From Candidatus Aenigmatarchaeota archaeon (GTDB taxonomy: Archaea; Aenigmatarchaeota; Aenigmatarchaeia; CG10238-14), in contig JAHLMM010000004.1 of the NCBI GenBank assembly GCA_018920365.1, positions 1-54,028 on the forward strand: DNA of 54,028 nt, written 5' to 3'. Position 1 is the stretch's first letter. Each line of letters opens with the position of its first letter. Of this stretch, positions 9,686-18,790 are shown one piece after another. A program made the position numbers and the translations under genes. The notes beneath the pieces are model-generated. The model made no database searches and was not told the DNA's origin. It saw only the letters and a list, made by a program, of their open reading frames with translations.

Positions 9686-11551
9686 ATGGATATTTTAGAA
9701 AAGGTAAAGTCTAGCTTTCCAAAGGATGTAATTGAAAGAGTGGAGTTAGAAGGGTGTGAAATAGTCATATATACAAAGGACAAAGTGTTTTTCCTTGACG
9801 CTGCTGAGCAAGTAAGAGAACTTGTTAGTGAATTGAAGAAAAGAATTGAAGTCAGGCTTGAAAACAGCATGTGTATGCAGCCTGAAAATGCAAAGAAAAA
9901 AATTGAAGAAATTGTACCGGCTGAAGCAGCAATAAAAGATATATATTTTGAGCCAGAGAGAAGTATAGTCTTTATAATAGCTGAAAAACCTGGTTTGGTT
10001 ATAGGTAAAGGTGGCGAGACATTAAAAAAATTAAAAGAATCTATTTTATGGGTTCCAAAAATAGAGAGATCACCTGAGATTACATCAAACATAGTTAAAT
10101 CAACAAGAAATTTAATTCATGAAGAAGCAAAATGGAGAGTGAAATTCTTAAAGCAAGTTGGAAAGAATATATTTTCTGAAAAAACAACAAACAGGGATTG
10201 GGTAAGAATGTTTTGTTTAGGTTCATTCAGAGAAGTTGGAAGATCATGTATAATGTTTGAGACACCAAAATCAAAAGTGCTTGTTGATTGTGGAATAAAT
10301 GCAGGTGGCTCTGGTAATAACAGATACCCTTATATTAATGTCAAAGAGTTTGATTTGTCAGAAATAGACGCAATAATCCTAAGTCATGCACATTTAGATC
10401 ACTGTGGCTTTGTTCCATATTTGTATGAATACGGCTTTGACGGGCCTTTATATTGTACGCCGCCTGTTTTGGATCTGTTTACACTGCTTAATATGGATTA
10501 TATTGATGTAATGCAAAAACAAGGTACACAACCATTATTCACTGCAAAAGGTGTTAAAGAAGCGATAAAGCATGCAATAACAATCGATTATAATGAGGTA
10601 TCAGATGTTGGTCCTGATATAAGGTTGACATTCCAGCCAAACGGCCATATGCTTGGTGGCGGTCAAGTTCATTTACATATAGGTCAAGGTTTGCATAACA
10701 TTGTTTATACAGCTGATATAAAGTTTACAAGATCAAGATTGTTTGATCCAGCTTTTACAAACTTTCAAAGAATTGAAACATTGATAATTGAATCAACATA
10801 TGGTTCAAGCAATGATGTCATGCCGTCAAGACAAGAAGCAGAAGATGCTTTGATGGATATAATAAATAGGACTATGCAGAGAAACGGAATATGTTTGATA
10901 CCTAGCTTTGCTGTTGGAAGAGCACAAGAAATAATGGCTATTTTGGATTATTATAAATTTGAATATCCAGTTTTTGTTGATGGAATGATTTGGGATTCTA
11001 CTGCAATACACACAGCTTATCCAGAATATATGTCTAAAAGCATTGAAAGCAAAATATTGCAAGGTGAAAATCCTTTCACTAATTCAATATTCAAACGTCT
11101 AGCATCTCAGCAAGATAGAGAAAAAGCATGGGAAAATAGACCTTGTGTCATTATATCAACATCAGGCATGCTTGAAGGTGGTCCTATAATGTCGCATTTG
11201 AGTGCATTGGGTGAAGATAAAAGAAACTCGCTTGTTTTTGTTGGATATCAAGCAGAAGGTAGCTTGGGCAGAAGGATACAAAAAGGTTGGAGAGAGATAC
11301 CTATTAACTCAAATGGTAAAAATGTGACGCTGAAACTTGAATTAGAGGTGAAAACAATTGATGGGTTGTCAGGTCATGCTGATGTCAAAGAGTTATTCAA
11401 CTTTGTTCATAGATTAAGATCAAGACCAGAAAGAATTATTGTAAATCATGGCGAGGAAAATAAACCAATAGCATTAGCTAGCGCTTTGCACAAAGCTTTT
11501 AGGGCTGAAACGATTGCTCCTAAAAATTTAGAAACAATAAGGCTTGTGTGA
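9686..11551 (+). CDS. fttA: aCPSF1/FttA beta-CASP ribonuclease (transcription termination factor)
   Basis: 621 residues. N-terminal KH-type RNA-binding region (~1-150; G-K-G-G-E-T motif around 110), then metallo-beta-lactamase and beta-CASP domains with H-A-H-L-D-H (~233-238), N-G-H-M-L-G, and late G-L-S-G-H-A-D and N-H-G-E-E motifs. The archaeal protein cleaves nascent RNA at U-rich ends and terminates RNA polymerase. Close linkage to the proteasome beta gene is common in archaea. Full length with all metal ligands visible. Confidence 0.97.
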   Translation: MDILEKVKSSFPKDVIERVELEGCEIVIYTKDKVFFLDAAEQVRELVSELKKRIEVRLENSMCMQPENAKKKIEEIVPAEAAIKDIYFEPERSIVFIIAEKPGLVIGKGGETLKKLKESILWVPKIERSPEITSNIVKSTRNLIHEEAKWRVKFLKQVGKNIFSEKTTNRDWVRMFCLGSFREVGRSCIMFETPKSKVLVDCGINAGGSGNNRYPYINVKEFDLSEIDAIILSHAHLDHCGFVPYLYEYGFDGPLYCTPPVLDLFTLLNMDYIDVMQKQGTQPLFTAKGVKEAIKHAITIDYNEVSDVGPDIRLTFQPNGHMLGGGQVHLHIGQGLHNIVYTADIKFTRSRLFDPAFTNFQRIETLIIESTYGSSNDVMPSRQEAEDALMDIINRTMQRNGICLIPSFAVGRAQEIMAILDYYKFEYPVFVDGMIWDSTAIHTAYPEYMSKSIESKILQGENPFTNSIFKRLASQQDREKAWENRPCVIISTSGMLEGGPIMSHLSALGEDKRNSLVFVGYQAEGSLGRRIQKGWREIPINSNGKNVTLKLELEVKTIDGLSGHADVKELFNFVHRLRSRPERIIVNHGEENKPIALASALHKAFRAETIAPKNLETIRLV

Positions 11552-11787
11552 ATAATTATCATTTAAATATTGTAGCATAAAGAAATCTAACAGTTTAATT
11601 TGAAAACATTGTTTTTTATTTTATAAAAACTGATGTGTTGCTAGCAATAAAACAATTATGATCATCATCTTAACAGCTTAGAATACAACCATTTTTACCA
11701 AACTTCAAAACTCATTAAAAAAATCAAAAATATTACTCGAAATTTGTCTCGAAAATAAAAACATTTATATTCTCGTATTAGTAAATT

Positions 11788-12117
11788 ATGTTAATGGAAA
11801 AAAATGAGCAACTAACACTAATCTTTTTTGCAATAGTAATATTATTATTCGTTGTAGATATGTTTGTAACCAGTGAAATCTTTAGCATAATAATCGCATT
11901 AATACAGTTCGGGTTTTCAGTTGCCGGAGTTGTATATTCAATAAAATTAATTGCACAAAAAAAATTAGGATTTGGGATCACCTTTCTTATTTTATTTTCA
12001 ATCATGTTATTAATGTTTATAATAGCATTTTTTGTTGGTTTTATTATTGGTTTGTCAGGAGTACTTGATGAATCTGCAATGACTGGTAATTTTATAGCAA
12101 ATTTAATAAAGACTTAA
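11788..12117 (+). CDS. Small membrane protein
   Basis: 109 residues, three or four transmembrane helices (about 10-30, 33-52, 62-92) and short loops. No recognised family. A TATA-like TTTATATT lies about 20-25 bases before the start, with no ribosome site, so the transcript may be leaderless. The 236 bases before it (11552-11787) hold no visible gene. Confidence 0.55.
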   Translation: MLMEKNEQLTLIFFAIVILLFVVDMFVTSEIFSIIIALIQFGFSVAGVVYSIKLIAQKKLGFGITFLILFSIMLLMFIIAFFVGFIIGLSGVLDESAMTGNFIANLIKT

Positions 12118-12126
12118 TTTTGCCTC

Positions 12127-12300
12127 TTATAATTTATTATTCATTTTAAACAGGTTTGATAGCATAAATTTAATGTTATCAAAAGCTTCAGTTTGATCTA
12201 TTGAAATTGAATTTTTAAGAACATTCGATTTGCCGCCACCGGAAATAACTTGTATTCATTTATAAAGACAAAATTTTTGTCTAATACAAAAATAGTTTAT
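12127..12300 (-). pseudogene. Decayed coding remnant downstream of the pilus operon
   Basis: Minus-strand reading gives a protein-like tail with a G-G-G-K-S-N-V-L segment, then S-I-D-Q-T-E-A-F-D-N-I and a normal TAA at 12127-12129. Upstream the frame hits TGA near 12256, while another frame reads F-V-L-D-K-N-F-V-F-I-N-E-Y-K into the same point, as expected for a one-base frameshift near 12250. No start codon is found. An inverted repeat (12157-12181) lies in its end. Family not recognised. Confidence 0.35.
12157..12181. repeat. Inverted repeat, 9-bp stem, 7-base loop
   Basis: TGATAGCAT (12157-12165) pairs with ATGTTATCA (12173-12181) with one G-T pair, around the loop AAATTTA. It lies 40 bases after the stop of the membrane-protein gene and could end its transcript or simply fall within the decayed gene. 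Confidence 0.35.
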
Positions 12301-12324
12301 TGAAACTGGCAAACATATTTGAAT

Positions 12325-12717
12325 TTAAAATACATAGCCCAAGTAAAGTGTAAAACTATAAACTCTAAACGCTCCGTTATAATTTACAACATCAACTATT
12401 GTTGCTTTTTTTGCTTTAGTAAAATATAGCTTTTCTGTGTTTTGTGCACCGGGAAGATTATCAACACTCTTCCACCAGATATAAACAGAGTTTGGAAATA
12501 ACCTTCTCATAAAACTGTCAAAATTTTGGTTGTTTCTTGCAAAATTATACACTTGATTTGTGTTATCAATTATCAATAAAACATCATTTGTTGTCTGCTG
12601 AAGCAGATTTGAAGTCCATTCTGTCTTTATTGAAAATTGTGGAAAGAAGTACATAAACAGCATTATCAAAATAATTCCTGCAAGCGTGGCCTCCAACAAA
12701 GCTGTTACTCCTTTCAT
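12325..12717 (-). CDS. Type IV prepilin-like protein (MKG class III leader)
   Basis: 130 residues from ATG 12717; the longer frame (to 12816) lies inside the upstream gene. M-K-G|V-T-A-L-L-E-A followed by a hydrophobic helix (AGIILIMLFMYFF) is a class III signal, cut after Gly by a FlaK/PibD-type peptidase. The start overlaps the upstream stop as TAATG. Last intact gene of the pilus operon; probably a minor pilin. Confidence 0.75.
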   Translation of the reverse strand: MKGVTALLEATLAGIILIMLFMYFFPQFSIKTEWTSNLLQQTTNDVLLIIDNTNQVYNFARNNQNFDSFMRRLFPNSVYIWWKSVDNLPGAQNTEKLYFTKAKKATIVDVVNYNGAFRVYSFTLYLGYVF

Positions 12718-13208
12718 TATATTTGCACCATTAATTCCATTAAACCATTTTGATAAACAGCATATCTGCTTATTGTTATATTTATTTGTTCTTTGACTAT
12801 TTGTGGCGGCAAACACGAAGCTAAAAGATTCCTGTTACCAGAATTATCTATGGAAAATATAAACAAATGAAAATTTCTCTCTGCGCCTATCAACCTTTTG
12901 ACTTCGTTATAGTTTGAGCATAGACCATTCAAAGCGTTTATTTTGTCTAAAGACAAATAATTTTGTTTTGAATTCACTTCAGCTAACCCTATTCTTTGTA
13001 TATTTCCAGTAGAATGCCAATTTTGAGGTTCTCCTGGATCATTTAATAGCAATTCTGAGATTTGAAATGCTTCTGCACTTTTATCCTCTTTCTCAATTAT
13101 TTCAATGAAAGGCTGAATAAACCTATTGTAATTTAGATAAATATATGACAAAACACCAATGATAATTGTAAAAGCAAGCAGATATTCAATTGTTATTTGA
13201 CCTTTCAT
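12717..13208 (-). CDS. Type IV prepilin-like protein (MKG-Q-x-x-x-E class III leader)
   Basis: 163 residues. N-terminus M-K-G|Q-I-T-I-E-Y-L-L-A-F-T-I-I-I-G is the textbook archaeal class III signal peptide with Glu at +5. The rest is a polar extracellular domain with cysteine residues near 116 and 130. Immediately follows the platform protein gene. Confidence 0.85.
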   Translation of the reverse strand: MKGQITIEYLLAFTIIIGVLSYIYLNYNRFIQPFIEIIEKEDKSAEAFQISELLLNDPGEPQNWHSTGNIQRIGLAEVNSKQNYLSLDKINALNGLCSNYNEVKRLIGAERNFHLFIFSIDNSGNRNLLASCLPPQIVKEQINITISRYAVYQNGLMELMVQI

Positions 13209-14150
13209 TCAACCACCTAAAAGGCCTAACCTAACAAGAATCATAAATATTCCTGATGATGATGCAAGTAATATCATGCTATGTTTTATGCCAGCTTTTA
13301 TAGATCCTTCACTTATTTGACCTGCTACCAAGCCACCGCATATAGACTGGACAACTATCATTGAAAAGAATAATCCTGTATAATAGCAGCCTATTGTTTC
13401 TGATGCTGTCCCAAGAAGTTTGCATATGCTAAAATACATATAACAAGGTGAGCACTCTATTCCAGGTGTATAAACACATTGTTCGCATGGGTTGCCTACA
13501 ATTGTACCTATAGGGCCACCACTTAAGCCAGCTGATGACGAAAATATTGGTACTAGCAGTCTATTTATGCCAACTATTATACCAATGAAAATATAAGTTA
13601 TAGCATACATCGCAGTTACATATTGATTTAATGTGCTTTTTCTTTCATTTTCAGTTTCTTGTATAGTTAATATTGCGTTTGCTATACTGTCTAAAGTTCT
13701 ATCAATATTTCCACCTGCTTTGTAAGTTTCAATTACTATTCTAATATTCTTTGATATAAGTGGACTTGAACTTAATCTTTTTTCTGCTTGCTCTAAAACT
13801 TTGATGACACTAACACCCCATGTAAGCTGATAAGCCATTTTTTTTACTTCTTTGCTTAACTTGCCATAATCAACTTTTCCAGCCATGATAATTGCTTTGT
13901 GCAATGGCATGCCAGATCTTATAGATTCTGTCAAATCTCTTAAAAAGTAAGGAAACCTCTCTTCCATCTCTTTTATGTCTTTATATTCTGTATAAGTGTA
14001 AACAAGCTGTGGAAATGCTACAATAAATATTGAAATTAATATAACATTCCCTGTTATTCCGACATCGCTTAGCAAAAAAGATATAACAAGCATTACTAGA
14101 GATATCATTAATGTAATCAAAAGCAATCTGGTTCTTTTTGACATTGCCAT
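13209..14150 (-). CDS. Type II/IV secretion platform protein (TadC/FlaJ-like), second copy
   Basis: About 313 residues. Three or more transmembrane helices with the T2SSF cytoplasmic helical domain between (F-P-Y-F-L-R-D-L-T-E-S-I-R-S-G-M-P-L ... I-E-T-Y-K-A-G-G-N-I-D-R-T-L). It anchors the motor ATPase and extrudes pilins. ATG 14150 is chosen because GGTGA ends 5 bases upstream; the GTG at 14159 overlaps that site. The stop of the preceding platform gene is just upstream, so the two form a pair like TadB/TadC. A cysteine-rich loop (C-E-Q-C ... C-S-P-C) near residue 215-235 is unusual. Confidence 0.88.
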   Translation of the reverse strand: MAMSKRTRLLLITLMISLVMLVISFLLSDVGITGNVILISIFIVAFPQLVYTYTEYKDIKEMEERFPYFLRDLTESIRSGMPLHKAIIMAGKVDYGKLSKEVKKMAYQLTWGVSVIKVLEQAEKRLSSSPLISKNIRIVIETYKAGGNIDRTLDSIANAILTIQETENERKSTLNQYVTAMYAITYIFIGIIVGINRLLVPIFSSSAGLSGGPIGTIVGNPCEQCVYTPGIECSPCYMYFSICKLLGTASETIGCYYTGLFFSMIVVQSICGGLVAGQISEGSIKAGIKHSMILLASSSGIFMILVRLGLLGG

Positions 14151-14151
14151 A

Positions 14152-15021
14152 TCATTCACCGCCAGGGGATGCTGATTTTATCAAAACAATAAAACCAAAT
14201 GTAACTAATGGTATGAAAAGAAATACTATGAAAAATTGAATCATGACAGCATTTTGTAATCCCCCACCTATTCCCATCATAATTGATGTCAATATAGTGA
14301 AAAATATAGCACCCAATATTAGAACTGTCAAGTAAATTTCAAGGAAAATTGCTAAACTTCTTGAGAATTCTGTTAATTTCCTTCTATAGTTGCTTAGATA
14401 GTTTAACGATCTTTCTCTCAAAAATACTGACAAATCTCCTCCTGTTTTCATTATTGACGTCATTGACCAAAGCAGATCTCTAAATTCAATTGAAGGCACT
14501 CTTTCTATAGATCTTAACAAAGCATCATATATGTTTAATCCAAATGCCTTCATATCAAGAACTATTCTTTTAGCCTCTTCAGAAATTTCTTCTTCTCTGC
14601 TAAACTTGGCAAATATTTCAAAGACTTTGTTTACAGGTATACCAGAACTGCTTATTGTTGAAAGATATATCGTTGCAAATGGCAAGCTTCTTTCAATAGA
14701 TTTTACTTTATCCCTGATTATAAACTTTGGGTAATTTAGAAAAAACAAAAAAAGCAAAATACAAAAAATTGTAGAAATTGTCAATGATAAAAATAGGCTA
14801 AACATTGGGCCTAGCTTTAAAAGTGAAAAAATAACAGCAAGTAAGGGTAGCTCAACAACAAATACAATAGTGCAAGTAAGTAAGGCTGTTGAAACATATT
14901 CTATAAGTGTTTTTTTCATTCCACTTTTTTTTATATCACTCCTCAATTCTGTGAATAAATTTAAATTTGCCTCGACAATCTTGCCAAAGATTTCTATGGC
15001 AATCTTTGAGTATTCTTCCAC
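14152..15021 (-). CDS. Type II/IV secretion platform protein (TadB/FlaJ-like), first copy
   Basis: 289 residues, same T2SSF build as its neighbour: paired hydrophobic segments near 45-95, the F domain (S-L-P-F-A-T-I-Y-L-S-T-I-S-S-S-G-I-P-V ... S-I-M-K-T-G-G-D-L), and two C-terminal membrane helices. The start is GTG overlapping the stop of the ATPase gene as TAGTG, so translation is coupled to the motor. Confidence 0.88.
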   Translation of the reverse strand: MEEYSKIAIEIFGKIVEANLNLFTELRSDIKKSGMKKTLIEYVSTALLTCTIVFVVELPLLAVIFSLLKLGPMFSLFLSLTISTIFCILLFLFFLNYPKFIIRDKVKSIERSLPFATIYLSTISSSGIPVNKVFEIFAKFSREEEISEEAKRIVLDMKAFGLNIYDALLRSIERVPSIEFRDLLWSMTSIMKTGGDLSVFLRERSLNYLSNYRRKLTEFSRSLAIFLEIYLTVLILGAIFFTILTSIMMGIGGGLQNAVMIQFFIVFLFIPLVTFGFIVLIKSASPGGE

Positions 15022-16742
15022 TATGTTTCACCAGTTATTGCATCAATTATCTGGGTTGGATACTTGTAATATGCTTCTATTACTTTGGCAACATCATTGT
15101 AATCTGTTATATTGTTTTCTTTCATCCAATTCAAAACAACCATTCTTCTCTTTAACTCGTCTACTATCTGCCTTTCAGTAAACCCATATCTCTTCTTTAT
15201 TTTTTCAAGAATGCTACTCTTGTTAACTACATCAAATGTATTCAAATCAGAATTCCATTTTATAACTTCTTTGAACAAAGGTTTATTTTCAGAATAATTA
15301 AAACCAACAATTTCTGCTATTGATTTTACCTTTCTTACAAATTTACCTTTATATCTTGTTGCTGTTACAAAAACTACTATATCCAAACTTTCAATCAAGC
15401 TTGGTGGCAATTGTATAGGTGGTGTTATCAATCTATCTATAAGTTTTTCCATTGATTCTGCATGAATTGTTGCCAAAGAATAGTGGCCTGTTGCCATTTG
15501 CTGGAATAAAACATATGCTTCTTTGCCTCTAACCTCACCAACTATTATATAATCAGGTCTTTGCCTCAAACTTTCTTTCAACAAATCAAATAGATCAATT
15601 TCGCCTCTTGATTTACCTTGTTCAGATGATATTGGAACTCTTGCTACTTGAGATACCCAATGCGGATGTGGCAATACTATTTCGCCTGTATCTTCTATGC
15701 TGACAATTTTCATCTCTGGTCTTATAAATAATGAGAGTATGTTAAGCAAAGTTGTTTTACCTGTTGCAGTACCACCAGAAAGCAATACACTGCTACCATA
15801 ATCTATTGCAGTCCATAAATAGGCAAGCGTCTTTACATCAATAGTTTCAGAATTTAATAAATGTGTTGGTGTATACGGTGTTTTTGTAAACTTTCTTATT
15901 GTAAAATTAGTTCCTCTTTTTGCAATGTCTGTTGACAGTGTACCCTGAATTCTTGATCCGTCTGGTAATGCACCGTCTAACAAAGGATTCATGATAGATA
16001 CTGAGCTACCGCATAGCTGTGCAAATCTTATCAAAGAGCCGTCAAGTTCATCTGCATCAGTGAATACGACATTAGTCTGTACTGATCCTATTTTTGGATT
16101 TCTGTGAAAGACAAACACAGGTATGTTCAAGCCATCACAACTTATATCCTCTATATTTGGATCATGCATTAATGGCTCTATTTTGCCTAAGCCAAGAAAA
16201 TCTCTTTCAATATAATATTGTATTATCTTTTTTTCTTCACCTGTAATGTTAAAGGAGAATACTTTTAATATCTCGTCAAGGTTTTTTGCCAAATAATCTT
16301 TTGCTTCATGTGATTTCAACTTTGCAAAATCAATGTCTATTTTCTCTTCTATCAAGTCTTTCAACTTTTCTATAACTCTTTTCATTTCATCAGAAATAGG
16401 AGGCTCTACAAGCAAATACTCATATTGATTCTTGTTTTGATTCCATGATATCTTAGCATATGCCATTATACTTTCATCTTTAGCAGGATTTTCTGGTATT
16501 AGCGGATATGTCATTTCTAGCCTTTCATTGTCCTCTTCAATTCCAAATGATGAAACTTTGGTTGTAAAATCTGGGATTTTGATTCCTTCCAACAAGAATT
16601 TGTTTATTTCTTCTGTTTTTTTTATCGAAACTTCACCAGATATTTGTATGGGTCCTCTAATGTTTGTGACTCCTATATTTTCAACTTCTTTTACTTTGTT
16701 TAAATTCAAATAACCTTTGACTAGTTTAGAGAAAACACTCAT
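15021..16742 (-). CDS. Type IV pilus/archaellum-type secretion ATPase (TadA/FlaI/VirB11 family)
   Basis: 573 residues. The C-terminal motor has Walker A G-G-T-A-T-G-K-T-T-L-L-N (~323-334), Asp box I-V-S-I-E-D-T-G-E-I, Walker B-type Y-I-I-V-G-E-V-R-G-K-E and the His box T-G-H-Y-S-L-A-T-I-H-A-E-S. An N-terminal ~150 residues with basic and acidic helices serve assembly. It powers pilin insertion or rotation; one ATPase with two platform proteins and five prepilins is encoded in this operon. Confidence 0.93.
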   Translation of the reverse strand: MSVFSKLVKGYLNLNKVKEVENIGVTNIRGPIQISGEVSIKKTEEINKFLLEGIKIPDFTTKVSSFGIEEDNERLEMTYPLIPENPAKDESIMAYAKISWNQNKNQYEYLLVEPPISDEMKRVIEKLKDLIEEKIDIDFAKLKSHEAKDYLAKNLDEILKVFSFNITGEEKKIIQYYIERDFLGLGKIEPLMHDPNIEDISCDGLNIPVFVFHRNPKIGSVQTNVVFTDADELDGSLIRFAQLCGSSVSIMNPLLDGALPDGSRIQGTLSTDIAKRGTNFTIRKFTKTPYTPTHLLNSETIDVKTLAYLWTAIDYGSSVLLSGGTATGKTTLLNILSLFIRPEMKIVSIEDTGEIVLPHPHWVSQVARVPISSEQGKSRGEIDLFDLLKESLRQRPDYIIVGEVRGKEAYVLFQQMATGHYSLATIHAESMEKLIDRLITPPIQLPPSLIESLDIVVFVTATRYKGKFVRKVKSIAEIVGFNYSENKPLFKEVIKWNSDLNTFDVVNKSSILEKIKKRYGFTERQIVDELKRRMVVLNWMKENNITDYNDVAKVIEAYYKYPTQIIDAITGET

Positions 16743-17153
16743 TTAAACCACTTTTATGCTTTTAGTTATATTATTGATTTCTACTTTTATTTTTTTATTG
16801 CTGTTTATATTCCCACTCAAATCAAAAGTCTTATCAATATTCAAAGAAGTTGTGTTTATTTGATATCTTAAAATTTTAACTGTAACATTATTTTCTATTG
16901 TTATATTATAAAAATTGTTGCCAATTTTCTGCGGCACATCTGGGTATAATTCAATATAGCTGCAAGATTTACATGTGAATATTTTTATCATATCACCTGC
17001 GACAGCCCTATTTATAATTTTTGCAGTACCCATTCCCATTCTTGAAGAGATATAATCTGTTTGTTTGTAAAAGATATAACTTATTGTAGAAAAAATAAGA
17101 AATGCTATACCAAACATGAGAATATATTCTATTATATAACTTTGTCCTTTCAT
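16743..17153 (-). CDS. Type IV prepilin-like protein (MKG class III leader)
   Basis: 136 residues from ATG 17153 (an upstream in-frame TTG at 17162 would add MRI). M-K-G|Q-S-Y-I-I-E-Y-I-L-M-F-G-I-A-F gives leader, cleavage Gly and hydrophobic helix with Glu near +6. A C-K-S-C pair lies near residue 70. The stop abuts the ATPase start directly. Confidence 0.8.
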   Translation of the reverse strand: MKGQSYIIEYILMFGIAFLIFSTISYIFYKQTDYISSRMGMGTAKIINRAVAGDMIKIFTCKSCSYIELYPDVPQKIGNNFYNITIENNVTVKILRYQINTTSLNIDKTFDLSGNINSNKKIKVEINNITKSIKVV

Positions 17154-17158
17154 TATCC

Positions 17159-17758
17159 TCAAATTATTATTTTGATTTCTGTAGTAGTTAAAGATTGACT
17201 TGTTGTTGTTTCACCTCTTTGTATTCTTATATAACCTGTTGTGCTTTCAAGGATTTGATTACCTGATGTTGTGATTTTTATTCTATATTTATTCCCATTT
17301 GACCTATCTATTAAATCTCTATACCAAACTTTATATTGGATTTCCATAAAATCTCTTTTCTTTACAGCTTTTGCCATTATAACACCAAAAGGATCTGTAC
17401 CAAGTGTTGCAGTTTGATTAGTATTAGGTGTAAATGCTATCCAATCATTCAAGGCTACATTTGAAACTTTGCTAGTAAACATAAAATTGATGCTGTTGCT
17501 GTTTTCTCCAACCAAACCATCAGGATAGATAATAAGTTTGCCTGGAACATTTAAATTCAATGTCTGTTCTCCACCACTTACAGCAACTTCTCTTATTTTA
17601 GAATCTAGTAAAAAGAAAAAATTGAAAACATCGTCAACAGCTTTAGCATCCTTCCTCTTCTGTATCATGCTTATTGACCAAGGGGTTATAGTAGCAACTA
17701 GAGCTAAAGTTATTCCAACAACAAGTAATACAGAGATTACTTGTGTTTGTCCTTTCAT
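17159..17758 (-). CDS. Type IV prepilin-like protein (MKG class III leader), FlaF/FlaG-like size
   Basis: About 199 residues from ATG 17758 (GTG 17767 would add MFQ). M-K-G|Q-T-Q-V-I-S-V-L-L-V-V-G-I-T-L-A-L leader and helix, followed by a beta-rich domain with many Asn/Thr/Gly, typical of extracellular pilin or archaellum stator (FlaF/FlaG) proteins. Which of these it is cannot be told. Confidence 0.78.
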   Translation of the reverse strand: MKGQTQVISVLLVVGITLALVATITPWSISMIQKRKDAKAVDDVFNFFFLLDSKIREVAVSGGEQTLNLNVPGKLIIYPDGLVGENSNSINFMFTSKVSNVALNDWIAFTPNTNQTATLGTDPFGVIMAKAVKKRDFMEIQYKVWYRDLIDRSNGNKYRIKITTSGNQILESTTGYIRIQRGETTTSQSLTTTEIKIII

Positions 17759-17767
17759 TTGAAACAC

Positions 17768-18160
17768 TTAGCATACTACTACTTGCCTTGTTGTTCCTGC
17801 TGGCGATATAATTACTAATGTATTTGATCCTATATTAGCACCTTGTATTTGGCCAACTGCAGGGTTTCTAGGTTGTATTGGATAACTGGTACCTGATGCC
17901 AATGGAAGATTTTGTGCATTACCTGAATTTAATATAAATTTAATATCGCCGTCTAGTATATCACTTGTTCCCACATTTGAAAATACAACTGAAATTGTCC
18001 TCGATGTACCAGAAGCTGTACAGTATACTGTTTCAATGTTTATTACTTTTTCTGTAGATTTTCCTGCTAAATTGTTCACATAAAAGTATACAGTCATTGC
18101 TAAGCCAATAGTTATTACAAGTAACAGCAAAGTTGCTATTACAGCAGATATTCCTTTCAT
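17768..18160 (-). CDS. Pilin/archaellin N-terminal domain protein
   Basis: 130 residues. M-K-G|I-S-A-V-I-A-T-L-L-L-L-V-I-T-I-G-L-A-M-T is the archaeal pilin N-terminal motif (I-S-x-V-I-A-x-x-L-L-L). The remaining beta-rich domain has cysteines near 47 and at the very C-terminus that may pair. This is the best candidate for the major subunit because it is the first pilin of the operon and the most standard. It starts 4 bases after the upstream stop. Confidence 0.85.
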   Translation of the reverse strand: MKGISAVIATLLLLVITIGLAMTVYFYVNNLAGKSTEKVINIETVYCTASGTSRTISVVFSNVGTSDILDGDIKFILNSGNAQNLPLASGTSYPIQPRNPAVGQIQGANIGSNTLVIISPAGTTRQVVVC

Positions 18161-18164
18161 TTTT

Positions 18165-18707
18165 TCACCTCAATTGTTTTTGAGCATTAACATTATTTGG
18201 TAATGGTTGTGAAGGAAGTGGTGGTCTAACAGGTATAGGTGGTTTTGCTTGTTGCAAAACAGGAATGTTAGCAGGCGGTTGTGGTGTTGTTGTCCTTTTC
18301 AATCTTTTATTCAATTCATCAAACAACTCCATCATTGCGTCATTTTTGTCTGCCAATGTTTTGTTGACTTGAACCAAATCTTCCAATTTTTCAACAACAG
18401 GCTTCATTATATTTGGATCTAAACCAACTTGTTCTGATTCACCAGAAGCTTTAATAAAAGCTATTAATTGTCTCATGTCAGTTATCAATTCCTCCAACTT
18501 TCCAGGAATTTTTGATAATTCTACTCTCAAAGCATCATTTGATTTTGCCATTTCATCAACAATTTGTTGATTCATTCTGACTATTTCTATAATGTCTTTG
18601 AAAATAGATTTTGGATCTTCAACAGAATATGATTCTAATCTTTCAATCCTTTTTTCCAGTCGTCTTATTGGATTAACAGGAATTATTTCAAACTCTTCAT
18701 CCACCAT
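18165..18707 (-). CDS. Coiled-coil protein with proline-rich tail, first gene of pilus operon
   Basis: 180 residues, no signal or membrane segment. Long helical heptads (about 10-50 and 95-135) and a C-terminal Pro/Gln-rich tail (P-P-I-P-V-R-P-P-L-P). Its position at the head of the pilus operon and the coiled-coil make-up recall the cytoplasmic archaellum proteins FlaC/FlaD, but no diagnostic motif was seen. A TATA-like TTTATATTTA lies upstream and GTGAT precedes the ATG. Confidence 0.7.
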   Translation of the reverse strand: MVDEEFEIIPVNPIRRLEKRIERLESYSVEDPKSIFKDIIEIVRMNQQIVDEMAKSNDALRVELSKIPGKLEELITDMRQLIAFIKASGESEQVGLDPNIMKPVVEKLEDLVQVNKTLADKNDAMMELFDELNKRLKRTTTPQPPANIPVLQQAKPPIPVRPPLPSQPLPNNVNAQKQLR

Positions 18708-18790
18708 AAAAATATCACTAAATATAAATAAATTTTCTGCTTTAAATTGTTTTTTGTTTTAATAACAAAAATTAGAAGAAAAAAGAAAAT

